Assembly: GCA_965369815.1 (NCBI GenBank) | Contig: CBDUQS010000021.1 | Span: forward strand, 1-22,202 | Reading direction: 5' to 3' | Source: DAOWGG01 sp965369815 | GTDB lineage: Bacteria > Patescibacteriota > Gracilibacteria > UM-FILTER-43-11 | Length of the DNA: 22,202 nucleotides | Part shown: in pieces, positions 1-7,680 of the stretch | Numbering within the stretch: position 1 is the first letter of the stretch | Layout: each line of letters starts with the position of its first letter | Position numbers and translations under genes: made by a program | The notes under the pieces: generated by a model | The model's input: only the letters and a program-made list of their open reading frames with translations | Told to the model about the DNA's origin: nothing | Databases searched by the model: none

Positions 1-2140
1 ACAATTGTATTTAAAGCGGTTCTTACTGCTGTGAAGGTTGGGGCCACCTCATCTGCTGCGTCTGCATTGAATGAATTTACTACCTCATTTGCTGCTGCAG
101 AAGCATCAACCGTTGTGCCTGCTGCCTGAGTATATGTCACTGTTGGGGTTCCATCAGTTGCTGTTAATCCTGTAGTAGTAAGAGTCATACTTGTAGAAGC
201 GCCTGCAGGATCAGTATTTGCAGTCACTGTCGCTCCAGTCACTGCATATCCAGAACCATCAGTCGTACCTCCTGTGTCTACGTTTTCAGAAAATGTGAGT
301 ACAGTCGTGTTCAAAGCGGTTCTTGCTGCTGTGAAGGTTGGAGCTACTTCATCTGCAGCTGGTATTGCTCCCCCATCAGCAATCTCATTTGTTGCTGCTG
401 AATTATCTAAAATATCACCTGTTGCTACGACGTAACCTACGTTTGGTGTTCCATTGGTAGCGGTTAATCCAGTTGTTGTGAGTGTAACTGAAGTGCCTGC
501 TGTTGGGGCAGTATTGGTTACTGCGGATGCACCTACCACTGTGAAGGAATCGGCAATGGCGGTACCTGTTACATTTTCAGAAAAAGTAAGAACAATTGTA
601 TTTAAAGCGGTTCTTACTGCTGTGAAGGTTGGGGCCACCTCATCTGTGGCTGGTATTGCTCCGCCATCAGAAATTTCAGTTCCTGCTGAGTCTCCATCTA
701 TATCACCTGTTGCTGCGACGTAACCTACGTTTGGTGTTCCATCGGTAGCGGTTAATCCAGTTGTTGTAAGTGTAACTGAAGTACTTCCTGATGGGGCTGT
801 ATTTTCTACTGCGGATGCACCTACTACCGTAAAGGAATCTGCAATGGCTGAACCGGATACGTTTTCGGAAAAAGTAAGAACAATTGTGTTTAAAGCGGTT
901 CTTACTGCTGTGAAGGTTGGGGATATTCCATTGGTAATGTTTGGAGATGTTCCTGTTGCTAGTTGATTTTCTGCTGCTGAAGCGTCAACCAAATTACCTG
1001 TAATACTATTGGTATAGGTGATGGTGGCATCGGGATCTTCACTCGCAAATGCAGAAGAAAGTGTCAGTACTAAAATGTCAGAAGATCCACCTGGATCACT
1101 ATTTGCAGTTACCGTTCTTCCTCCAGCATGGGTACCTGTTACTGTCCAGGCTGCGCCATCAGTTGAAGCTACATCGACATTTTCTGAAAATGTAACGGTA
1201 AGCTTATCTAAGCCAACCCCTGAATCTCCAGTTACAACACTGGTGATTGTTGGAACTACTCCATCTGCTGCATCTGCATTGAATGAATCTGTCACTTCAT
1301 TTGTTGCTGTAGAAGCATCAACCGTTGTACCTGCTGCCTGAGTATATGTCACTGTTGGAGTTCCATCAGTTGCTGTTAATCCTGTAGTATAAAGAGTCAT
1401 ACTTGTAGAAGCGCCTGCAGGATCAGTATTTGAAGTCACCGTCGCTCCAGCCACTGCATATCCAGAGCCATCAATTGTACCTCCTGTGTCTACATTTTCA
1501 GAAAATGTGAGTACAGTCGTGTTCAAACCGGTTCTTGCTGCTGTGAAGGTTGGGGCTACTTCATCTGCAGCTGGTATCGCTCCCCCATCATCAATCTCAT
1601 TTGTTGCTGCTGAATTATCTAAAATATCACCTGTTGCTACGACGTAACCTACGTTTGGTGTTCCATTGGTAGCGGTTAATCCAGTTGTTGTGAGTGTAAC
1701 TGAAGTGCCTGCTGTTGGGGCAGTATTTTCTACTGCGGATGCACCTACTACTGTGAAGGAATCGGCAATGGCGGTACCTGTTACATTTTCGGAAAAAGTA
1801 AGAACAATTGTGTTCAAAGCGGTTCTTACTGCTGTGAAGGTTGGTGGCACTTGATCTACGGCTGCTATAGCTCCGCCATCAGAAATTTCATTTGTTGCTG
1901 CTGAATTATCTAAAATAGCACCTGTTGCTACGACGTAACCTACGTTTGGTGTCCCGTTGGTGGCGGTTAATCCAGTTGTTGTGAGTGTAACTGAAGTGCT
2001 TCCTGATGGAGCTGTATTGGTTACTGCAGATGCACCTACTACTGTGAAAGAATCTGCAATGGAGGGGCCTGTTACATTTTCGGAGAATGTGAGTTCAATG
2101 GTGTTTAAAGCGGTTCTTATTGCTGTGAAGGTTGGGACTG
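1..2140 (-). repeat. Tandem Ig-like repeat array with a 1212-bp higher-order period
   Basis: The landmark GTGAAGGTTGG (or its variant GTGATTGTTGG at 1243) recurs at 31, 331, 622, 910, 1243, 1543, 1834 and 2125. The spacings are 300, 291, 288, 333, 300, 291 and 291, all multiples of three. The segment 1 to about 910 reappears at 1213 to about 2125 with the same order of spacings and near-identical sequence, for example TCTGCATTGAATGAAT at 61 and at 1273. Four repeats were therefore copied as one block of 1212 bp (404 codons). Confidence 0.85.
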
Positions 2141-3353
2141 CTCCATCAATAAACGCAGGGGTTGAAGCTGAAGTGAAAGTGATTGAATCGGCTTTATTTA
2201 CCCCATCCGTTACCATTCCAGTGCCGCCATCATAAGCCAGATTCATATCCCCCACATCGCTTTTAACTGTTTCTGGAGTGAAGGCATATATACATTGATT
2301 TGTTGCACTACTGGTTGAATTACATTCGGCAACCGCTCCATTGGTTACACCAACAAAGTCAGCCGCTGAGCTTGCGGTGAATTTTGCTGAAGCATCAGCT
2401 ACTGCATTAATATCCTCTGACCAAATCACAGACATCTTATCTATTTTTCCATCATTACTGTTAGCGTCTAAAAGCGTTGCGGATACTGGAACGGGCTTGG
2501 CCCCATCAGTAAAAGTGGCTTGAGATTGATTACCTAAAGTGGAATTAACAGTGGTTCCATCTGTGAGGGAAAAAGTATTTTGGCTGCTAACTGCAATACT
2601 TCCACTCCCCTCATTGGTATCAATCGCTGTTGCTTCAGTTCCCAATACAACCACCTCACTAGTCTCACCGCCTCCAATCAAATCGTCAGAGGTTGAACCA
2701 AAATCTGCTCCTGTAAAATCTCCAACGGTAAGGCTGAGGTCATTGGCGCTTAATACGCTATTTACATGAAGTGATTCTGAAAAACTAACATCAAATCGAT
2801 CAATCTTACCATCATCGTCAATATCTTCATATTTAAAATCTTTGATTACTGGTGCAGCCCCATCTATCTCAACGTTTGTGCCAGAATCCCCTGAGGCAAT
2901 GGCAACCAGTTGAGTATCTGTTGAGTCATCATATTCAGTTCCCGTATCTACACTACCCTGCTGAGTATAATAAACTTCCAAATCAGCGTTCAAAGTGTCT
3001 ACGGTTAAATCAGGATCTGTCTCATCTAAATCCACATAAATTATTATTGGATTTGCGTCAACGGCGCTATTTATAGTTACAGATGAAATATCAACTAAGC
3101 TCCCCCCATCAGAGGCTCCCCATCCTGTAATGTCATGAATCGCTGCTGTATTTTTACTAGTATTATCTATCTTAATTACAAATCGATTAATCTTTCCATT
3201 AAAATTAGTGTCCAACATTGTTATATCCTCCAAAACATTATCAGCGGCCAATGCTATTGGGACACCTTGAGTAAATAGCGAACCAATCAGAAAAATGCCG
3301 ATAAAAAACAATGTGACTGAGCTTAATAAATTTTTAGAAAATCGATTCTTCAT
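1..3353 (-). CDS. Giant secreted Ig-like (SwmB-type) repeat surface protein, C-terminus beyond window
   Basis: The minus strand is open without a stop from the ATG at 3353 to the window edge (1117 complete codons), so the protein is truncated by the window. Residues 1 to about 36 form a signal peptide (basic start, hydrophobic core, ALA-A cleavage site). Residues about 37-400 are unique and carry three D-x-[DN]-x-[DN]-G-K-I-[DN] loops, each followed by a beta-strand-like segment such as RFDVSFSE. From about residue 400 on, at least eight repeats of roughly 96-111 residues follow, each opening with PTFTAxRTALNTxxLTFSENV-like text and closing with TGLTATxGTPxVxY. This resembles bacterial Ig-like SwmB/SWM repeats of adhesins and S-layer-associated proteins. 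It lies 40 nt downstream of an SLH protein on the same strand, suggesting co-expression. Secretion and surface exposure are well supported; ligand and function are unknown. Plus-strand ORFs here are shadows. Confidence 0.88.
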   Translation of the reverse strand, partial: MKNRFSKNLLSSVTLFFIGIFLIGSLFTQGVPIALAADNVLEDITMLDTNFNGKINRFVIKIDNTSKNTAAIHDITGWGASDGGSLVDISSVTINSAVDANPIIIYVDLDETDPDLTVDTLNADLEVYYTQQGSVDTGTEYDDSTDTQLVAIASGDSGTNVEIDGAAPVIKDFKYEDIDDDGKIDRFDVSFSESLHVNSVLSANDLSLTVGDFTGADFGSTSDDLIGGGETSEVVVLGTEATAIDTNEGSGSIAVSSQNTFSLTDGTTVNSTLGNQSQATFTDGAKPVPVSATLLDANSNDGKIDKMSVIWSEDINAVADASAKFTASSAADFVGVTNGAVAECNSTSSATNQCIYAFTPETVKSDVGDMNLAYDGGTGMVTDGVNKADSITFTSASTPAFIDGAVPTFTAIRTALNTIELTFSENVTGPSIADSFTVVGASAVTNTAPSGSTSVTLTTTGLTATNGTPNVGYVVATGAILDNSAATNEISDGGAIAAVDQVPPTFTAVRTALNTIVLTFSENVTGTAIADSFTVVGASAVENTAPTAGTSVTLTTTGLTATNGTPNVGYVVATGDILDNSAATNEIDDGGAIPAADEVAPTFTAARTGLNTTVLTFSENVDTGGTIDGSGYAVAGATVTSNTDPAGASTSMTLYTTGLTATDGTPTVTYTQAAGTTVDASTATNEVTDSFNADAADGVVPTITSVVTGDSGVGLDKLTVTFSENVDVASTDGAAWTVTGTHAGGRTVTANSDPGGSSDILVLTLSSAFASEDPDATITYTNSITGNLVDASAAENQLATGTSPNITNGISPTFTAVRTALNTIVLTFSENVSGSAIADSFTVVGASAVENTAPSGSTSVTLTTTGLTATDGTPNVGYVAATGDIDGDSAGTEISDGGAIPATDEVAPTFTAVRTALNTIVLTFSENVTGTAIADSFTVVGASAVTNTAPTAGTSVTLTTTGLTATNGTPNVGYVVATGDILDNSAATNEIADGGAIPAADEVAPTFTAARTALNTTVLTFSENVDTGGTTDGSGYAVTGATVTANTDPAGASTSMTLTTTGLTATDGTPTVTYTQAAGTTVDASAAANEVVNSFNADAADEVAPTFTAVRTALNTI

Positions 3354-3393
3354 TTTTAATTAAATTAGGAATTTAGAATTTTTTATATTTGAA

Positions 3394-4629
3394 TTAATTT
3401 AAATCGCCGAATTGAACGGAGCTTTTGTCTTGAATTTCCTCAAGAATTCTCCAGACCATTTCAGACATTTCACCCCGATTCACGTTTTGCGTGAGTGAGC
3501 GGAATGAAGTGGGTAGATAATCGAGTGTAGAAAGTGATTCCAAGAATTCGCTGTACCACGAGGAACCTTCGGGGTTGATCTTAGGAACTCCCAATGTATT
3601 CACTACAATTTTAGAAGCTTCCACTACATTGATAGTATCGGAAGGCTTGAATTCTCCGTCGGAATAACCGCTAATAATTCCTTCATTTTTAGCATAACAA
3701 ACATAAGACGCGAACCAGTCGGAAGCTTTTACATCTGGGAAACAACTAGTGGCATATTGAGCGAGTTCGCCAGCGCTCATTCCTTTTGCCCCCACAATGA
3801 TTTTAGTGAATTCGGCGCGGTTTACTGATTTAGCGGGCTGGAAAGTGCCATCTGGATATCCGCCAACGTAATTATTTTCTTTTAAATACTCAATCGCGAC
3901 TCGATTGTCATGATATTCCGGCACGTCAGGGAAGGATTTGTCTTCATCCACAAATTCGATGGTGGGACCGTCATCGGGGGTTTTTGAATTTTCTGGCTCC
4001 ACTGCCTGAATCACAATCTGAGTGGCAGGGCCGACATTATAAGCGGCGTCTTCTGCGGAAATATTTAGGCGATTGGTTTTATTGGCCTCTAAATCAACGG
4101 TCACTGAGAAAATTCCATTTCCATTTGCCTGAGTACTGCCAGCAGTGCTGCCATCGGTTCGTTTTACATAGATATTCGCATTGGATTCAGTCGAACCGTT
4201 AATGGTGTATTCATAAGCTTCCACTGGATTCTGAACGGGATCGATGGTTGGAGCGGCGGGTGCGGTGTGATCTCCTGGTGTTGAGCTGGATGCCGTCGCC
4301 TCTTTAATGGAAACTTGCCTTGTGTCACTAAAATCTCCATTCAATTCAGCAGCGATAGAAAAATTATTGGTGGCGTTTTGAGAAAGACCTACCAACACCT
4401 CGACTGTCCCATCCAACGCGTTCCCAACGCCATCGGTTGTTGGTGGAACAAAGCTGGGGCCACCCAAAACCGTTACTTTTGCGCCCTCATCCACATGAAT
4501 AACCAGTGTATAAAAATCCGCATCCACAGAGGACGGAATACTGTCGACGGTTGGCTTTGACACAGCAAAAGCGCTCACTGGAAAAGAAAGAACGACAAGT
4601 AGTCCAACAAGAAGGTTTATTTTCTTCAT
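3394..4629 (-). CDS. Secreted protein with two Ig-like domains and three C-terminal SLH domains
   Basis: The protein has 411 residues from the ATG at 4629. A longer reading frame starts at 4785, but its first 52 codons have no signal-peptide character, while the chosen start gives a clean one (KKINLLVGLLVVLSFPVSAFA, cleaved near residue 22) and sits 27 nt after a promoter -10 box. Residues about 25-110 and 125-210 look like Ig-like beta domains; the second has the INGSTESNANIYVK text typical of bacterial Ig domains. Three SLH domains follow: about 233-282 (FPDV, GYPDGTFQP, NRAEF), 297-346 (FPDV, GYSDGEFKP) and 356-400 (WYSEF, NRGEMSEM). SLH domains usually bind a cell-wall polymer, so this is a probable envelope anchor. 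It precedes the giant repeat protein by 40 nt, probably in one transcript. The last SLH copy is the most divergent. Confidence 0.88.
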   Translation of the reverse strand: MKKINLLVGLLVVLSFPVSAFAVSKPTVDSIPSSVDADFYTLVIHVDEGAKVTVLGGPSFVPPTTDGVGNALDGTVEVLVGLSQNATNNFSIAAELNGDFSDTRQVSIKEATASSSTPGDHTAPAAPTIDPVQNPVEAYEYTINGSTESNANIYVKRTDGSTAGSTQANGNGIFSVTVDLEANKTNRLNISAEDAAYNVGPATQIVIQAVEPENSKTPDDGPTIEFVDEDKSFPDVPEYHDNRVAIEYLKENNYVGGYPDGTFQPAKSVNRAEFTKIIVGAKGMSAGELAQYATSCFPDVKASDWFASYVCYAKNEGIISGYSDGEFKPSDTINVVEASKIVVNTLGVPKINPEGSSWYSEFLESLSTLDYLPTSFRSLTQNVNRGEMSEMVWRILEEIQDKSSVQFGDLN

Positions 4630-4656
4630 AATTTTTATTTTATTTTTTACTCGTTG

Positions 4657-4685
4657 ATTATACCGAAAAAACCTCTGAAATTCAA
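4657..4685 (-). promoter_or_regulatory. Sigma70-type promoter for the SLH/Ig surface genes
   Basis: On the minus strand TTGAAT (4685-4680), a 17-nt spacer and TATAAT (4662-4657) lie just upstream of the SLH gene. The spacer ends in TTTTTTCGG, a T-tract-CG signature shared with several other promoters in this window. Confidence 0.75.
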
Positions 4686-4700
4686 AGGGAAAATGTGGTA

Positions 4701-4768
4701 AACTATTTCTGATCTCATATCCTATGATTTGAGATTTAATTCTGAGATCTGACTTCTCGCATCTGAAA
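4701..4768. repeat. Intergenic 'TCTGATCTCAGAT' microrepeat upstream of trmD
   Basis: Degenerate direct and inverted iterations of TCTGATCTCATAT, GATTTGAGATTT, TTCTGAGATCTGA and GCATCTGAAAT fill most of the gap before trmD. The first 22 bases match 19748-19769, inside aroD, at 20 of 22 positions. It is probably a short dispersed repeat rather than a regulatory site, but it must lie in the trmD leader or promoter. Confidence 0.55.
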
Positions 4769-4773
4769 TATTT

Positions 4774-5424
4774 ATGGTTTTTCACATTCTCACCATTTTC
4801 CCAGAAATGTTCAAAGGATTCCTGAACGAATCTATTTTAAAGAAAGCTCAGGGAAAAGGGGTGATTGAAATTCAGATTCACGACATTCGGGATTACAGTA
4901 CAAACAAGCACAAGAAGGTAGATGACACACCTTACGGTGGCGGAGCGGGCATGGTTTTTACACCACAACCTCTTTTTGATTGCATTGAAGCGGTGAAGAA
5001 AAAAGCACCCAAAGCGCCCGTTATTTATATGACGCCAAAAGGTCAGCGATTGACGCAATCAAAAGTGGAAAGATTGAACACAAAATTTACTCAACTAATT
5101 CTTCTGTGTGGCCATTATGAAGGCATCGATCAGCGCGTGATTGACGCTTTGGTGGATATGGAAATCTCGATTGGAGACTATGTTTTAAGTGGAGGTGAAT
5201 TGGCCGCGATGGTCACCGTGGATGCTGTGAGTCGATTGGTACCTGGTGCTCTCGGAAAAGAAGCTTCACATGAGGAGGAAACTTTTTCTAAAAAACTGGA
5301 TCGAAAAAAAGAGTATCCGCATTACACAAAGCCTTCCGATTTTCGTGGAATAAAAGTGCCAGAAGTATTATTGAATGGGCATCACGCAGAAATTGAAAAA
5401 TGGAGACGTCGTCATCTCGGATGA
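4774..5424 (+). CDS. trmD: tRNA (guanine-37-N1)-methyltransferase TrmD
   Basis: TrmD uses S-adenosylmethionine to methylate N1 of G37 next to the anticodon, preventing +1 frameshifts. The protein has 216 residues, slightly short for the family. Diagnostic trefoil-knot motifs are in order: DDTPYGGGAGMVF (50-62), LLCGHYEGIDQRV (110-122), SIGDYVLSGGE (132-142), YPHYTKP (181-187) and VPEVLLNGHHAEIEKWR (195-211). The position that aligns with the catalytic Asp of the 'EDSF' motif reads E-E-T-F here (Glu169 by my alignment), and the following loop is a few residues longer. The start is the first in-frame ATG, fits the conserved M-x-F-x-I-x-T-[IL]-F-P opening, and has no SD. It ends in TGA just before a CAG-rich microrepeat. 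Confidence 0.97.
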   Translation: MVFHILTIFPEMFKGFLNESILKKAQGKGVIEIQIHDIRDYSTNKHKKVDDTPYGGGAGMVFTPQPLFDCIEAVKKKAPKAPVIYMTPKGQRLTQSKVERLNTKFTQLILLCGHYEGIDQRVIDALVDMEISIGDYVLSGGELAAMVTVDAVSRLVPGALGKEASHEEETFSKKLDRKKEYPHYTKPSDFRGIKVPEVLLNGHHAEIEKWRRRHLG

Positions 5425-5427
5425 CTC

Positions 5428-5463
5428 CAGTTGGCAGTTTGCAGTTTTCAGATTGCAGTTTTT
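5428..5463 (+). repeat. CAGTTTGCAGTTTTCAG microrepeat between trmD and the DUF167 gene
   Basis: Four imperfect copies of CAGTT(T) (CAGTTGG, CAGTTTG, CAGTTTTCAGATTG, CAGTTTTTG) fill the short gap after the trmD stop. This is low-complexity text resembling other intergenic microrepeats in this window (7681, 11787). I see no promoter in it. Confidence 0.5.
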
Positions 5464-5480
5464 GTATACAAAAGTTATTC

Positions 5481-5753
5481 ATGAACAATTTATTTATTCA
5501 AAAAATCGGCGACGAATTGGAAAATAAAAACCCCTTATATATAAAGGTAAAGATTCAATCTAAATCGCCCAAAACCGAAATTGTCGATCAATTGGATGAT
5601 GAAACCTATAAAATTAAAGTGGCGGCTCAACCGATTCGTGGGAAAGCCAATGCGGAGCTTTTAAAATTCCTTAAAAAAAGCCTGAGCCTATCGGAGGCTG
5701 AGATTGTGAGTGGTGGACGAGATAGTGTGAAGTTGATTCGATTAAGCCTTTAA
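5481..5753 (+). CDS. DUF167 (YggU-family) small protein
   Basis: The protein has 90 residues from ATG 5481. A frame open from 5400 would add residues encoded by the trmD end and the CAG repeat, which look non-coding, so I reject that start. The family core is clear: KVKIQSKSPKTEIV (about 19-32), YKIKVAAQPIRGKANAELL (about 39-57) and AEIVSGGRDSVKLIRL (about 70-88), matching the K-P-x-[AS]-x-x-[NT]-x-[IV]...GKANxxL...SGxxSxxKxxxI pattern of DUF167. Its biochemical function is not established. It follows trmD in the same direction. Its last 12 bases overlap the end of the convergent DUF4112 gene. Confidence 0.85.
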   Translation: MNNLFIQKIGDELENKNPLYIKVKIQSKSPKTEIVDQLDDETYKIKVAAQPIRGKANAELLKFLKKSLSLSEAEIVSGGRDSVKLIRLSL

Positions 5754-6266
5754 AACCTCTTCCACATCATTCCTTCCGGAAGCGACGAGCCCTTTTTCCT
5801 GAGCCTCGTGAACAACTTCTGCAGGGAAATAACCTTCAACATCTTCAACAAAACTAGCAAACTCTCGACTGTTTGCCTTATTCGCCTTGTAAAAATAATC
5901 TGCTAAGTCTCCTAAAAATGGAATAAGTCCAATAACAACATCCACTGTTAATCGCATTCCCATTTTGGCGACTTTCCATTTTGGCATTCCATGTCGAATC
6001 GCTTCAATCATTGTATAGCTTGATAGTATTGCCCCTGCCACGTCTCCACCTCCTGCTAAAAGGCCAATCAATGCGTCGAGCCCGTAGGTGTCCATAATTT
6101 TTGCAAAAATCTCAATTCGCTTGGCTGAATCTTTCATTTGCTCCAATTGGCCACGAGTGATCATCCGACCATCCACTTCAACTCCTTTTTCAGGCTTCAC
6201 AATAGCCAGCTCTGCGGAGCTATCTGTTTCTGAGTTTTCTAATGATGCTTTTTTTGACAATGCCAT
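5742..6266 (-). CDS. DUF4112 membrane protein
   Basis: The protein has 174 residues from ATG 6266; the frame stays open to 6323, but the -10 box at 6294-6289 lies inside that extension, so the later start is preferred. Residues 1-40 are polar. Residues 58-135 match DUF4112: YGLDALIGLLAGGGDVAGAI, an amphipathic stretch with RHGMPKWKVAKMGM, then VDVVIGLIPFLGDLADYFYKANK with the family's G-x-[IV]-P-x-[LV]-G-D-[LI]-x-D signature and a following Lys-Ala-Asn. Two hydrophobic hairpins suggest a small membrane protein; its function is unknown. The C-terminal 35 residues are acidic and soluble. It is monocistronic, convergent with the DUF167 gene and divergent from serS. Confidence 0.85.
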   Translation of the reverse strand: MALSKKASLENSETDSSAELAIVKPEKGVEVDGRMITRGQLEQMKDSAKRIEIFAKIMDTYGLDALIGLLAGGGDVAGAILSSYTMIEAIRHGMPKWKVAKMGMRLTVDVVIGLIPFLGDLADYFYKANKANSREFASFVEDVEGYFPAEVVHEAQEKGLVASGRNDVEEVLKA

Positions 6267-6288
6267 TCTTTTTATTTTATATCGAATT

Positions 6289-6294
6289 ATTATA
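6289..6294 (-). promoter_or_regulatory. -10 box (TATAAT) for the DUF4112 gene
   Basis: The minus strand shows GGTATAAT, 22 bases ahead of the chosen ATG. No convincing -35 is seen at 17 nt (TTTAAA). The box supports starting the gene at 6266. Confidence 0.5.
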
Positions 6295-6336
6295 CCATAT
6301 TTTTTAATAATTTTAAATACCAACCCACTGTGTAGC

Positions 6337-6365
6337 TTGTATCCCCTCCCCTTTTTCGCTATCCT
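6337..6365 (+). promoter_or_regulatory. Probable serS promoter
   Basis: TTGTAT, a 17-nt spacer and TATCCT precede serS by 24 nt. The spacer ends CTTTTTCGC, again a T-tract followed by CG directly before the -10 box. Confidence 0.55.
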
Positions 6366-6389
6366 CTTTTTGTCTTAAAATATTATGAA

Positions 6390-7679
6390 ATGATTGATCT
6401 AAAACAACTTCGTGAAAACCAGGAGGAATATTCTAAAGGTTTTGCTAAAAAGCAGGTAAAAGTGGATGTGGACAAGGTGCTGAAAATCGATGAGGAATAT
6501 CGGGCTGTTTTGCAAAAAGTAGAAGAATATCGAGCAGAAAAAAACCAAGTTTCAAAGCTCATCCCTACATTGAAGGACGATGAACGCCAAGATAAAATAG
6601 TGGAAATGAAAGCACTTGGGGAAAAGCTGGATCAGGCAGAGACTAATATGGACAAATTATTTGCTGAGCTTAAGGTATTAACCGATGGGATTCCTAATCC
6701 CCCTCACGAAAGTGTTCCTGAAGGGAAAAGTGATGAAGAAAATCAGCCGATTAAAACGGTTGGTGAAATTCCTAAATTCAACTTTAAACCCAAAGACCAT
6801 CTGGAATTGGGTACTTTATTGGACGTGATTGATATGGAGACGGCGACTAAAACCAGTGGAGCTCGCTTTTACTATCTTAAAAATGAACTGGTTCAGCTAG
6901 AATTTGCGCTCATCAACTGGTTACTACAGAAATACGTCAAAAAAGGCTTCACGCCGGTTACTGTACCGATGCTGGTTAATGAAGAAATGATGTATGCCAC
7001 AGGGTTTTTCCCTGCAGATAAAAATGAAATCTATACAGTGAACCCAAAAACCGAGGAAAATCCTGATGGGGATAATTTGTATTTAGTAGGAACCTCCGAG
7101 GTTCCTCTTGCTGGCCTTCATATGTTTAAAGCGTCTAAATCGGAAGATCTTCCGAAGCGATATGTTGGTTTTTCTAGCTGTTTCCGAAGGGAGGCAGGAA
7201 GCTATGGAAAGGACACTAAGGGAATTCTTCGAGTGCATCAATTCGATAAAATGGAGATGTTCTCCTTCTGTCACCCTGATAAATCGTGGGAAGAACATGA
7301 TTTGCTATTGAGCATTGAGGAAGAGATTTTACAAGACTTAGGACTCCCCTACCAAGTAGTGAATATATGCGGAGGTGATTTGGGAGCTCCTGCGGCCAAA
7401 AAATATGATTGTGAGGTTTGGATTCCAACTCAGGAAAAATATCGTGAGCTGACTAGTTGTTCCAATTGTACTGATTTTCAGGCGCGACGTGGCGGTATTC
7501 GATATAAAGATGAAAATGGCACTCATTTCATGCACACTTTAAACGGAACTGCGATGGCCTCTACGCGAACCTTAATTGCTCTGATGGAAAATTATCAGCA
7601 GGAAGATGGGTCAGTTAAAATTCCAGAGATTCTTCATCCGTTTATGGGTGGAGTTAGTGAAATTAAACTGAAAAATTAG
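6390..7679 (+). CDS. serS: Seryl-tRNA synthetase
   Basis: Charges tRNA-Ser with serine (class II synthetase). The protein has 429 residues, normal for bacterial SerRS. Residues 1-110 form the tRNA-binding antiparallel coiled coil (MIDLKQLREN opening, Lys/Glu-rich arms about 28-100). Residues 101-112 carry the NxPHESVPEGK-type linker, here IPNPPHESVPEGK. The catalytic domain follows: GTSEVPL (234-240), motif 2 FRREAGSYGKDTKGILRVHQF (265-285, with the two ATP-binding arginines), SCSNCTDFQARR (356-367) and motif 3 GTAMASTRTLIALMENYQ (386-403). It starts at the second of two nearby ATGs because the first (6385) meets a stop after two codons. No SD is seen. Confidence 0.98.
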   Translation: MIDLKQLRENQEEYSKGFAKKQVKVDVDKVLKIDEEYRAVLQKVEEYRAEKNQVSKLIPTLKDDERQDKIVEMKALGEKLDQAETNMDKLFAELKVLTDGIPNPPHESVPEGKSDEENQPIKTVGEIPKFNFKPKDHLELGTLLDVIDMETATKTSGARFYYLKNELVQLEFALINWLLQKYVKKGFTPVTVPMLVNEEMMYATGFFPADKNEIYTVNPKTEENPDGDNLYLVGTSEVPLAGLHMFKASKSEDLPKRYVGFSSCFRREAGSYGKDTKGILRVHQFDKMEMFSFCHPDKSWEEHDLLLSIEEEILQDLGLPYQVVNICGGDLGAPAAKKYDCEVWIPTQEKYRELTSCSNCTDFQARRGGIRYKDENGTHFMHTLNGTAMASTRTLIALMENYQQEDGSVKIPEILHPFMGGVSEIKLKN

Positions 7680-7680
7680 G

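Noticed and set aside
1..2140. CRISPR array or satellite DNA
   Set aside because: The periods of about 290-330 bp are multiples of three and encode one continuous protein; there are no spacer-repeat units.
454..3076. Several plus-strand ORFs of 60-107 residues rich in V, A, S and T
   Set aside because: They recur with the DNA repeat and are antisense shadows of the Ig-like repeat protein, which is open across the whole region on the minus strand.
4630..4785. N-terminal extension of the SLH/Ig protein to 4785
   Set aside because: It would read through the promoter and overlap trmD; the inner Met opens a normal signal peptide.
5422..5424. UGA recoded as glycine (as in Absconditabacteria/Gracilibacteria)
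   Set aside because: trmD ends in TGA at its expected family length and reading on would run into repeat sequence and the next gene; no core gene needs an in-frame TGA.
5400..5480. N-terminal extension of the DUF167 protein
   Set aside because: It consists of the trmD end in another frame plus the CAG microrepeat; the family core starts after Met 5481.
7083..7535. Short ORFs on both strands within serS
   Set aside because: They are out-of-frame shadows of a fully conserved synthetase.
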